A DNA stretch of 64,000 bases from Nitrosomonas sp. (lineage in GTDB: Bacteria; Pseudomonadota; Gammaproteobacteria; Burkholderiales; Nitrosomonadaceae): assembly GCA_016710135.1 (NCBI GenBank), contig JADJLM010000004.1:248001-312000 (forward strand), given 5' to 3'. This document shows, piece after piece, positions 8,807 to 17,367 of the stretch. Position 1 is the stretch's first letter. Each line of letters starts with the position of its first letter. The notes under the pieces are model-generated. The model did not search any database, had not been told where the DNA came from, and saw nothing but the letters and a program-made list of their open reading frames with translations. A program made the position numbers and the translations under genes.

Positions 8807-8899
8807 TTGATTATTATGACTACTTCTTTTCATTTACCGTAAAGGAAAAATCAGTTACTAATGGAATTGCTGATATGACGCCCACTACCAATATTAATC

Positions 8900-9205
8900 T
8901 TATAGATGCGCCATATGTGCATGGCAATCTGAAATCAAGCACATACCATTAAGATCTTTCATTGCTGGTCGCAGTTCATTGATCACTTTCTGTGCTTGAT
9001 TTTCTTTGCAAGCGAGAATTATTACGGCGTTCTCATCGGCGATGAGAACATCATCCGGATTTCTTATGCCTTGTGAACCGAGGCCTCCCGCATTTTTGAT
9101 AACGGTATATCCGCGTACTTCGGATCTTTCCAGTAATTCTATCAGATGGTTTAGATGTCCCGCTCCGATAACGATTTCGAATCTTTTCATTATTGAGTTA
9201 TTCAT
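8900..9205 (-). CDS. PII-like nitrogen/carbon signalling protein
   Basis: A 101-residue PII-fold protein. It has the family opening KRFEIVIGAGHLNHLIELLE, GYTVIKNAGGLGSQG (T-loop region, shorter than in GlnB), then ENAVIILACKENQAQKVINELRPAM. The C-terminal tail reads MCLISDCHAHMAHL, with two cysteines five residues apart. Short PII-like proteins of this type are often encoded next to bicarbonate transporters or carboxysome genes. A GAGGAAAAATAA ribosome site precedes ATG 9205; a second Met (9190) is the start in many relatives. No transporter partner is nearby, only IS debris and a broken rdgB. The ligand and target are unknown. Confidence 0.8.
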   Translation of the reverse strand: MNNSIMKRFEIVIGAGHLNHLIELLERSEVRGYTVIKNAGGLGSQGIRNPDDVLIADENAVIILACKENQAQKVINELRPAMKDLNGMCLISDCHAHMAHL

Positions 9206-9589
9206 TTATTTTTCCTCAAAAAGCCAGATAACCATCAAAATATGATGTATGAAATGCCTGTTTGTTATAGTCACCCACAGTCTTGCTGATAACTACAATC
9301 TTCCCAATGCTTTCATGATAATTCTCTTCGGGCATAAGGAAGCGATACCATCTTAGTTCAGTTAATATTAAGTGTATATTAAGGAAACCATGGTTTTTTT
9401 CTAAAGAAAACCATTAGATAGCGCTTCTTTATCAGGTAAGTCTGATCAGTGATAATGGCATGATGGCGTACGTAACTAGCCTCAGCCAAATTGATTCCAT
9501 AGCGAAAAGAAGGACCTAGGATTGAGAATTTTCTGTTTCTACGAAGGGTTACCCTGACAAATCAAGGAAATTCTGTAGGTTATCAGTTT
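9206..9589. other. Intergenic stretch without a recognisable gene
   Basis: About 380 bp. I see no coding region on either strand. The only structure is a small hairpin at 9390-9414 (ATGGTTTT / AAAACCAT, 9-base loop). The sequence separates the PII-like gene from the rdgB remnant and probably contains the PII promoter. Confidence 0.5.
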
Positions 9590-10077
9590 CTAGAATTTCC
9601 CAGCACGTAAAATTTCCACCAGCTTCGCCAGCGCCTGGCTGCAGTGGCTGACGCGATTTCTCTGTTCAGCAGTTAATTCAGCAGAAATTTTATTGAACTC
9701 GGGCACAAAAAATACGGATCATAGCCGAATTCGCCTTCGCCTCACGGTTGATCGACGATTTCACTGTACCACGAGCCGTCGACTATGATGGGCTGCGGGT
9801 CATCGGCATGACGCACCAGAACAATCACGCAGTAGTAATATGCGCGCCGGTCCGATTGATTTTTAAGCGTTTCGATCAGTTTCAGGTTATTGCGCTCAGC
9901 GGATTTCGGTTCTCCGGCATAACGCGCGGAAGCAAGGCCCAGTGCGCTGACGCAGATGTCCGAATCATCTGCCAGTGCCGGCAATCCTGAGTAGCGGCTG
10001 GCATAGCGCGCTTTGGCTAGCACATTTTCGACGAAGGTAACATAAGGTGTCCAGTTCATTCCGGTTAAACACAGCAC
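9590..10077 (-). pseudogene. rdgB: RdgB/HAM1-type dITP/XTP pyrophosphatase, broken
   Basis: The readable core is YVTFVENVLAKARYASRYSG, LPALADDSDICVSALG and SARYAGEPKSAERNNLKLIE, followed by RRAYYYCVIVLVRHADDPQP. These are the substrate and metal-binding blocks of the house-cleaning NTP pyrophosphatase. Downstream the frame shifts twice: GEGEFGYDPYFLCPSS (around 9700) then EFNKISAELTAEQRNRVSH and a C-terminus ending at 9590. The N-terminal ~45 residues with the (S/T)xNxxK motif are missing. In addition DDSG is DDSD and the conserved APGVYS stretch is shortened. Base composition is noticeably richer in G+C than its neighbours. Loss is more than simple indel error. Confidence 0.8.
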
Positions 10078-10178
10078 CTTCTGCGATACCTTGCTCTTCG
10101 ACGATTCCCATGTTATGTTTAGGAAAAATAAACCACCTTTTTCCTAAAGGTTAAATGTACTGAAAGCTAGCTCGGCTG

Positions 10179-10280
10179 TCAAACACGGCGATAATCGATC
10201 GAAAAATGACTACAATCAATTTCAAGGAAATCACCATCGGTAAATGGTAGGCTGCATTGAATCACCTTTAACGCGGTGTA
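10179..10280 (-). pseudogene. Possible S24 (LexA/phage-repressor) peptidase scrap
   Basis: On the minus strand the sequence reads RVKGDSMQPTIY and, after a one-base shift, DGDFLEIDCSHFSIDYRRV then stop. GDSMxPTI--GD is the catalytic-serine block of S24 peptidases such as phage repressors. Only ~30 residues remain, so the identification rests on one motif. The rest of 10078-10400 shows nothing else I recognise. Confidence 0.3.
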
Positions 10281-10400
10281 ATAGCAAATATTATCGTTAT
10301 CGCTGTTTTTGTGAAAGTATTACTTGAAAAATACCCATTATTTCCTCTCGCGTAGTATCGATAAAAATTTCTGCAAACTTCCTACATGGAGACCTTTCAA

Positions 10401-10437
10401 AGAAAAAGGCACTTAATCACATTTGACTAAGTGCCTT
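10401..10437 (-). terminator. Rho-independent terminator after tRNA-Lys
   Basis: A perfect 10-bp stem, AAGGCACTTA (10406-10415) with TAAGTGCCTT (10428-10437), and a 12-base loop. Read on the minus strand it is followed by TTTTTCTTT. It lies 7 bases beyond the tRNA-Lys 3' end. Confidence 0.85.
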
Positions 10438-10444
10438 ATTTTAT

Positions 10445-10520
10445 TGGTAGGCCGTGCGCGATTCGAACGCGCGACCAACGGATTAAAAGTCCGCTGCTCT
10501 ACCGACTGAGCTAACGACCC
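10445..10520 (-). tRNA. tRNA-Lys (TTT)
   Basis: 76 nt including an encoded CCA. Acceptor stem GGGTCGT pairs with ACGGCCT (two G-T pairs), the D arm contains TAGCTCAGTCGGTAGAGC, the anticodon stem-loop is CGGACTTTTAATCCG with anticodon TTT, and the T arm is CGCGCGTTCGAATCGCGC. It lies downstream of gyrB on the same strand, with its own terminator. Confidence 0.97.
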
Positions 10521-10681
10521 GCAATTTGCCATTATACCAATTCATGGTACTTAATAAAACCTTTTATCAAGACTCAAACTCTACTTAAGTCATTTTAATG
10601 ATTGGCATTGTTCCTAAGTATCTGTTTCATCATGTTCTTCCCAGTAAAATAAAGCAGTTTCAAACCCTTCTGATTTCGAAA

Positions 10682-13074
10682 CTAGACATCTAAATTTATC
10701 ACTTGAAGTGCATTTTTTTCAATAAATTCACGACGAGGCTCAACGACATCGCCCATCAAAGTCGTAAATATCTCATCCGTTAAAATACTGTCTTCAATTT
10801 GCGCACGCAGCAAACGGCGATTATTTGGATCCATGGTAGTTTCCCATAGCTGCGCGGGATTCATTTCTCCTAAGCCTTTATAGCGCTGAATATTGATTCC
10901 TTTTTTAGCTTCTGCTAGCAACCAATCAAGTGCTTCTTTAAATTCTTTAATGATATGCTTTTCATTACCGCGTTTAACTACTGCAGTATCTGTTATTAAA
11001 CCTTGCAAGACTTGTGCAGCTTTTTTAAGCTGCTCGAAATCATTACTTTTAACAAAATCTTGATCAAGGTAGCTTGTTTGAATATTTCCATGATGCGTTC
11101 GGATCAACTTTAAGCGATATTGCTCGAAACATCATCAAACTCGGATTGATTTGAACGGTTTGAACCAGTGCAGCGAGCTTGCTGCGCTTTGTTGAGCATT
11201 ATTTTGATCACTTAAATCGATATCAGGTTCCTTGAGTAAAGCATACATAACGGAACGATCAATTAATCGGCTCATGCGGTCGATAACTGCTTCTGCCAAC
11301 AGATACTCTCGTGCAATACTGGTTAAAGCCTCTCCCATTATTGGTTGATTAGTTTCGTTCAGTTGTAATTCAGCGCCATCCAGTGCCAACCCTAAGATAT
11401 ATTGATTGAGCTCATGGTCATCTTTAACGTAACGTTCTTGTTTACCATGTTTAATCTTATAAAGCGGGGGTTGCGCAATATAAACATGGCCACGTTCGAT
11501 TAATTCAGGCATTTGCCGGTAGAAAAAGGTCAATAATAAGGTGCGAATATGTGATCCATCGACATCAGCATCCGTCATGATGATAATGCGGTGATATCGT
11601 AATTTGTCGGGATTATATTCATCTTTGCCAAAACCGGTTCCCAGTGCGGTAATGAGCGAAATAATTTCTTGTGAAGAAATTAATTTATCAAATCGTGATT
11701 TCTCAACATTCAAGATCTTACCTTTTAAGGGCATGATCGCTTGAAATTTACGGTCTCTGCCTTGTTTTGCAGAACCGCCTGCTGAATCACCCTCCACAAG
11801 ATAGAGTTCGCAATTGGCAGGGTCTTTCTCCTGACAATCCGCAAGTTTACCAGGTAACCCGAGGTTATCGAGCACCCCTTTTCTTCTAGTTAATTCGCGT
11901 GCTTTTCGAGCTGCTTCACGTGCTCTGGCCGCATCAATGATTTTATTACAGATAATTTTGGTATCGTTGGGGTGCTCCAATAAAAATTCGGCAAGCTTCT
12001 GTGCAACGACATCTTCTACAACAGGGCGAACTTCTGAAGATACGAGTTTTTCTTTTGTTTGTGAAGAAAATTTAGGTTCAAATAGTTTTATTGATAATAC
12101 AGGTTAACCTTCTCGCATATCATCCCCAGTAGTATCAACTTTTGCTTTTTTGCTAATTCATTTTTTTCAATGTAGCTATTAAGCGTTCGGGTCATGGCAG
12201 CACGTAGCCCTGTTAAATGCGTACCGCCGTCCTTTTGAGGAATATTATTAGTAAAACATAAGACCTGTTCTACATAGCTATCGTTCCATTGGATAGCTAT
12301 TTCAACTGCGATATTGTCTTTATTTCCGTTTGCGTAAAAAATTGCCGGATGCAAAACGGTTTTAGTTCGGTTGATATATTCAACAAAATTACGAATACCG
12401 CCTGAAAAAGCGAATGTTTCTTCTTTATCATAGCGCTGATCGATCAGCTTGATTTTTATTCCGTTATTTAAGAAAGAAAGCTCGCGTAACCGTTTAGCAA
12501 AAATTTCGTAGTGATAATTAACATCACCAAAAATTTCTTTACTGGCTAAAAAATGAACCTCTGTTCCATGTTTTTCAGATTCACCGGATACTATCAATGG
12601 GGCAACAGGAACCCCTTTTCGAAATTCCATTTGATGAATCTTCTTATCACGCCGAATCGTTAATCTAAGCCATTCAGACAATGCATTTACGACAGAAACA
12701 CCCACACCATGCAACCCACCAGAAACTTTATAAGAATTGTCATCAAATTTACCACCGGCATGTAGCTCAGTCATGACAATTTCAGCTGCAGAACGTTTCA
12801 GTTCGTCGTCTTGTTTGATTCCAGTTGGAATGCCACGTCCATTATCATGGACACTAACAGAGTTGTCAGGATGAATGATGACGATGATTTCATCACAATA
12901 GCCTGCTAATGCCTCATCGATCGCATTGTCAACGACTTCAAATACCATATGGTGTAGGCCTGTTCCATCGCTTGTATCACCGATGTACATTCCGGGACGC
13001 TTACGAACCGCATCCAATCCTTTCAGGATTTTAATGCTATCGGAATTGTATTCTCGATCGTTTGTATGAGTCAT
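10682..13074 (-). CDS. gyrB: DNA gyrase subunit B (two apparent frameshifts)
   Basis: ATPase subunit of DNA gyrase. Three consecutive pieces cover the whole protein. The N-terminal GHKL ATPase includes HHMVFEVVDNAIDEALAG, DNGRGIPTGI and GGLHGVGVSVVNALSEW. The TOPRIM part includes ELYLVEGDSAGGSAKQGRDR, PLKGKILNVEK and DADVDGSHIRTLLLTFFYR. The C-terminus has QRYKGLGEMNPAQLWETTMD. Frame is lost at ~12115-12170 (in a run-rich stretch) and again at ~11110-11160; restoring it gives continuous family sequence, including SSQTKEKLVSSEVRPVVED between the first two pieces. Since gyrB is essential, sequence error is more likely than true loss. It follows dnaN in the dnaA-dnaN-gyrB order. Confidence 0.93.
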
Positions 13075-13112
13075 TTTGTCAGCTGTACCATAAGAGTTGA
13101 AAAATTAAATTG

Positions 13113-14233
13113 CTAAAGTCGCATGGGCATTACAACGTATTTGAAAGTTTCATCACTTGGAATGGTGATTAACATGCCATTATTTGCGTTTTCGAAGGAG
13201 CATTGGATTGTTTCTGTATCGAGATTATTAAGTACATCAAGCAAATAGGTAATGTTAAAGCTAATCTCAACGGTTTCTTGACTATTATAGTCAATATCCA
13301 AATCTTCTTGCGCTTCTTCCTGCTCGCTATTTTTGCAGAGAATGCTTAACCGATTGTTTGAAATAACAAATTTCACACCTCTAAATTTATCATTGGTATT
13401 AGAGAGAATGGCCGCACGTTGAAGTGCTTGGAGGAAATCTAAACGATTGATTATAAAATCCTTTGTATTATTTTTGGGGATAACGCGGTCAAAATCAGGG
13501 AATTTTCCATCAATAACTTTAGAAGTCAAAATGATGTCTGAAAAACTAAAACTGATCTTCTTGGGATAAAAATCAATCGTTACTGACTTATCGCTATCTT
13601 CAAGTAATTTTACAAGCTCATGAACTGTTTTACGGGGGAGAATTATTTCCTTCTTGACTAACTCTGCTCCAGCCTGTGTGGAGATGAAGCCAAGACGATG
13701 ACCATCCGTTGCAACTGCTTTGAGATGTTGATCGCCAGTTAGCAACAATAAACCATTCAAATAATAGCGAATATCCTGCTGTGCCATTGCATATTGAACA
13801 CGGTATAAGCATTTTTTTAAGTCTTTTTGTGACAGCGTTAGGGAAATTTCCGGTTTTCCTTCGACCGCCATTCTTGGAAAATCTTCTATAGGAAGAATCT
13901 GAAGATTGAAGCGACTTTTACTGATATTAACTTGTAAGCGGTTATCAGTTTTATTAATAATCACGTTCGTATCAGCAGAAAATGCGCGAAGGATATCAAG
14001 AAATTTTCTGGCTGAGACCGTTATTGAAAAGTTTTCTTTGTCAAGATTTTCGTTATCAATCGAGTGTACTTCAATTTCTACTTCTAAATCGGTTGTGACG
14101 AAAAAACTTTTCTGCTTCCTTACGGATTAATACGTTAGCGAGTATTGGTAATGTTCGTTTTTGTTCAACGATGCCACTTACAATTTGCAAAGCTTTGAGT
14201 AACGTATCACGTTTTGTATTAATTAAATTCATT
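13113..14233 (-). CDS. dnaN: DNA polymerase III beta clamp DnaN (one frameshift)
   Basis: Sliding clamp, ~373 aa. The main open stretch (13113-13964) holds the second and third clamp domains and ends with the hallmark YVVMPMRL. The first domain starts at ATG 14233 (MNLINTKRDTLLKALQIVSG, then TLPILANVLI) and continues as FFVTTDLEVEIEVHS if one base is removed from the A6 run at 14101-14106. The shift lies exactly in that homopolymer. The gene is between gyrB and the presumed oriC, on the same strand as dnaA. Confidence 0.94.
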
Positions 14234-14443
14234 TAATTTAACACTAAATAATAATAGATAAAGAGCGCTTAATTCGGGGATATGAAATAATAAACATTAT
14301 AGATCAACGATATAGTTAGATGATAATTGTTGTATAAATCAAAAGTATCACAGGAATAAATTGTGGATAACTTTTACTTAATTTTTTAATTACTAGTTAT
14401 CCACAATTTATACATTATTATCTTGGATTTTATCCATTCGTTG
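14234..14443. promoter_or_regulatory. oriC: Probable oriC: dnaN-dnaA intergenic region with DnaA boxes
   Basis: A ~210-bp very AT-rich gap between dnaA and dnaN. It contains two perfect consensus DnaA boxes facing each other: TGTGGATAA (14362-14370) and TTATCCACA (14397-14405). Between them is AT-only-like sequence (TTAATTTTTTAATTA). Two weaker boxes, TTATCCATT (14430-14438) and TTATCCCCT (14444-14452), follow into the dnaA end. The region upstream of dnaA lacks perfect boxes. It must also hold the dnaN promoter or read-through sequence. Confidence 0.7.
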
Positions 14444-15829
14444 TTATCCCCTCAAAATATGAATTAGTGCATTGTAATCTCGGGTAATCAGGGGGTCTGA
14501 AGCGCGTAATTCATTAATTTTACGGTGAGCATGTAATACAGTCGTGTGGTCTCTACCTCCAAAAGCTTCACCAATATCCGGTAGACTTAATTGTGTAAGT
14601 TCTTTCGCAATCGCCATTGCAATTTGTCTAGGTCTTGCTATTGTTCGCGTTCGCTTTTAGAATACATTTCAGCGACTTTGATTTTGTAGTAATCCGCAAC
14701 GGTTTTTTGGATATTTTCGATTGAAATTTGTCTGTTTTGAACGGCAAGAAGGTCTTTCAGGGCTTCTTTTACTAATTCCAGAGATAAAGCATGGCCCGTA
14801 AAACGGGAGTAAGCCAATACGCGTTTCAGCGCCTTCAAGTTCACGAACATTTGAACGAATATGTTTCGCAATAAAAAATGCGATATTTTCTTCCAGTGAA
14901 ATTTTTTCTAGCGCTGCCTTTTTGATTAAGATCGCGACTCGCATCTCTAATTCAGGTGGCTCGATGGCAACGGTTAAACCCCAACCAAACCGAGAGACTA
15001 ACCGCTCTTCTAATCCCGAGATTTCTTTTGGATAACAATCACATGTAATAATTACTTGCTTGGATGCTTCAATTAAGGAGTTGAAAGCATAGAAGAATTC
15101 TTCTTGGGTCCGATTTTTTCCGCCAAAGAATTGAACATCATCGACTAATAGCACATCAAGGGAATGATAATATTTTTTAAATTTGTCGAAAGATTTATGT
15201 TGGTAGGCACTTACAACGTCTGAGACATATTTCTCTGCATGAACATATCTGATTTTAGCTTCGTGATTATGTTCTAAGATAAAGTTGCCAATCGCTTGAA
15301 TTAAATGAGTTTTTCCTAATCCCACCCCACCATATATGAACAATGGATTATAAGCAGTACCTGGTCTTTCAGCGACTTGGATAGCGCCGGCTCGAGCAAG
15401 TTGATTAGCTTTTCCGGTAACAAAATTATCAAAAGAAAAATTTGGGTTTAAACAATGTTTATTGCTTACTTTTTTGGAGGATGTTGGGTCAATACTAAAA
15501 ACTGTTGAGACCGCTTGATCCTCTTGGGGCGTTTCGATAATAGGATTTGCTTTGGAGGCGGTTTTTTTTGCAGTAATATCGCCAAGCACGAGCTGAAACT
15601 GAATCCTTTTAGAAAAATGTTGTTGGGCCATGGCTTCAATATGAGGAATAAAATTGTCTTTAACCCATTGAAGCACAAACCGATTAGGAGCAATCAAAAT
15701 AGGTTGGTCGTCACACCCCTCTGAAATATCGAGTTGTAATGGCTTAATCCATGTATTGAATTGTTGAGCATTTAATTCCTTCTCAAAATGCTTAAGACAT
15801 GTATACCAGAATGCTTCAAATTCCTGCAT
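14444..15829 (-). CDS. dnaA: Replication initiator DnaA (two frameshifts)
   Basis: About 461 aa when restored. Domain I starts FEAFWYTCLKHFEKELNAQQFNTWIKPL. The AAA+ domain has NPLFIYGGVGLGKTHLIQAI (Walker A), LLVDDVQFFGGK (Walker B) and EERLVSRFGWGLTVAIEPPE. Frame is lost after SNVRELEGA (~14840) and resumes as LKRVLAYSRFTGHALSLE. It is lost again at an A-run (~14658) and resumes as RPRQIAMAIAKELTQLSLPD, then FGGRDHTTVLHAHRKI, the signature of the DNA-binding domain IV. The true stop is TAA at 14444-14446. Both breaks look like single-base errors. First gene of the minus-strand dnaA-dnaN-gyrB run. Confidence 0.94.
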
Positions 15830-16063
15830 GAACTAACGATGTGAATTGAACTTAATAAAGTACTTATATACATTCTACACTGATGTTTGATCTCACGTTG
15901 GTGTTCATCGCAGATATCAGTTAATCAGTTGTTTTTATAAGAATTTAGTTAATTTTCTCGAAGTAATGAGCTTGTTAATAACTTTAGAAGTTAAAATAAA
16001 CCATTAGTTAAATCACGAAGTAATTTATGCTAGAAACTGCTTTAAGGTAATTTAAATCAAGCT
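15830..16063. promoter_or_regulatory. Divergent intergenic region dnaA / Wzt-type ATPase
   Basis: 234 bp of AT-rich DNA between divergently read genes, so it must carry both promoters. No perfect DnaA box and no parS are seen. No clear -35/-10 pair stands out. It marks the left boundary of the glycan island inserted between dnaA and rpmH. Confidence 0.5.
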
Positions 16064-17308
16064 GTGTATGTTCGCGATCAAAATGCTGTGACACTTAAAC
16101 CTGCCATCCTTGCTCATCATTTGAGTAAATGTTATCAACTTTATGCACAACCCCAAGATCGTTTGAAACAACTGATCTGGGGCCAGCGGCGTCAGTATTA
16201 TCGAGAATTATGGGCATTACGTGAGATTGATCTCGCGATTATGCCAGGTGAAGTAATAGGAATCGTTGGGAGAAATGGTTCAGGTAAATCAACCTTATTG
16301 CAGTTGATTTGCGGGACTTTGACGCCAACAACGGGAGATGTGCAAATCAATGGTCGTTTAGCGGCTTTACTCGAATTGGGTGCCGGCTTTAATCCCGAAT
16401 TTACGGGTCGAGAAAATATCTGGATGAATGCAGCGATAATAGGATTGACACAACAAGAAATTGCCGACCGAATCGAACAAATTATTGATTTTTCTGAAAT
16501 TCGCCCATTCGTCGATCAACCCGTTAAAACTTACTCCAGCGGGATGTATGTTAGGTTGGCTTTTTCGATTGCTATCAGTGTTGATCCGGATATTTTGATT
16601 ATTGATGAGGCTTTATCAGTTGGAGATGGAGCTTTCGCACGTAAATCATTTAATCGTATTATGCAATTACGGGATAGTGGCAAAACGATTTTATTTTGCT
16701 CTCACTCACTTTTTCAGATTGAATCATTGTGTAATCGTGCATTTTGGATCAATCAAGGAAAATTAATGGCGGAAGGTGATGTGAAGCAAGTTGTTACAGC
16801 CTATCAGCAATTTCTGGATTTAGGTGTATTAAGTAGCGATAATAGTGGTACTGCGATGAATGCTCAGCATAATATTCTTCCTTCTAACGCAAAGGGATAC
16901 GCAAGACTTGAATCGGTGATTATTGAAATTGATGGCGCACCTTGTGAAGCGACGATAGCTGAAAGTGGCCAATCAACTATTCAGGTCGATGTCAAATTTT
17001 CTACTGATCCATCGTTACCTTGTCCGACGGTTGCAGTTACGCTTCATTCAATGGATGGTCGGGTAATAACGAGTGCTGCAAGTTGGGAAGATAATATTAT
17101 TCCGCAATTAACACCAAAAGGAATTGGGGAAATAAAACTTCTCTTTGAGCAACTCCCTTTACTCAAAGGTGAATATTTAGTGAGTGTGTATTTACTGTGT
17201 GAACAGGGCATTCATCTCTATGATTCTGTTTACAACACCTATAAGCTGCGAGTTCAGCAGCAAAATCGATTACAAGGTTTTTTTATGATTCCCCATCAAT
17301 GGAAGTAA
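16064..17308 (+). CDS. Wzt-type polysaccharide ABC exporter ATPase
   Basis: Cytoplasmic ATPase of a Wzm/Wzt-type exporter for O-antigen or similar glycans. Walker A is GIVGRNGSGKSTLLQLICGT (~residue 70), then NGRLAALLELGAGFNPEFTG (typical Wzt/TagH). The signature is YSSGMYVRLAFSIA and Walker B is DILIIDEALSVGD with a SH switch. Residues ~270-400 form a beta-rich C-terminal domain like the Wzt carbohydrate-binding domain. The start is GTG 16064 with a weak ribosome site. No Wzm permease is found in the window, which is unusual since wzm normally precedes wzt. First gene of the island. Confidence 0.9.
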   Translation: MYVRDQNAVTLKPAILAHHLSKCYQLYAQPQDRLKQLIWGQRRQYYRELWALREIDLAIMPGEVIGIVGRNGSGKSTLLQLICGTLTPTTGDVQINGRLAALLELGAGFNPEFTGRENIWMNAAIIGLTQQEIADRIEQIIDFSEIRPFVDQPVKTYSSGMYVRLAFSIAISVDPDILIIDEALSVGDGAFARKSFNRIMQLRDSGKTILFCSHSLFQIESLCNRAFWINQGKLMAEGDVKQVVTAYQQFLDLGVLSSDNSGTAMNAQHNILPSNAKGYARLESVIIEIDGAPCEATIAESGQSTIQVDVKFSTDPSLPCPTVAVTLHSMDGRVITSAASWEDNIIPQLTPKGIGEIKLLFEQLPLLKGEYLVSVYLLCEQGIHLYDSVYNTYKLRVQQQNRLQGFFMIPHQWK

Positions 17309-17367
17309 ATTGAGTGATGGCATTCTGAGGATCCTCCTCGTCTATTTAATTACAGTCAAAGTTTAAT

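Noticed and set aside
14640..14875. Programmed frameshifting in dnaA
   Set aside because: Two shifts in one gene, plus shifts in dnaN, gyrB and rnpA nearby, fit sequence error better than recoding; no slippery-site plus stem-loop arrangement is evident.
15830..16063. dnaA upstream region as the origin
   Set aside because: AT-rich, but I find no perfect DnaA box there, whereas the dnaN-dnaA gap has two.
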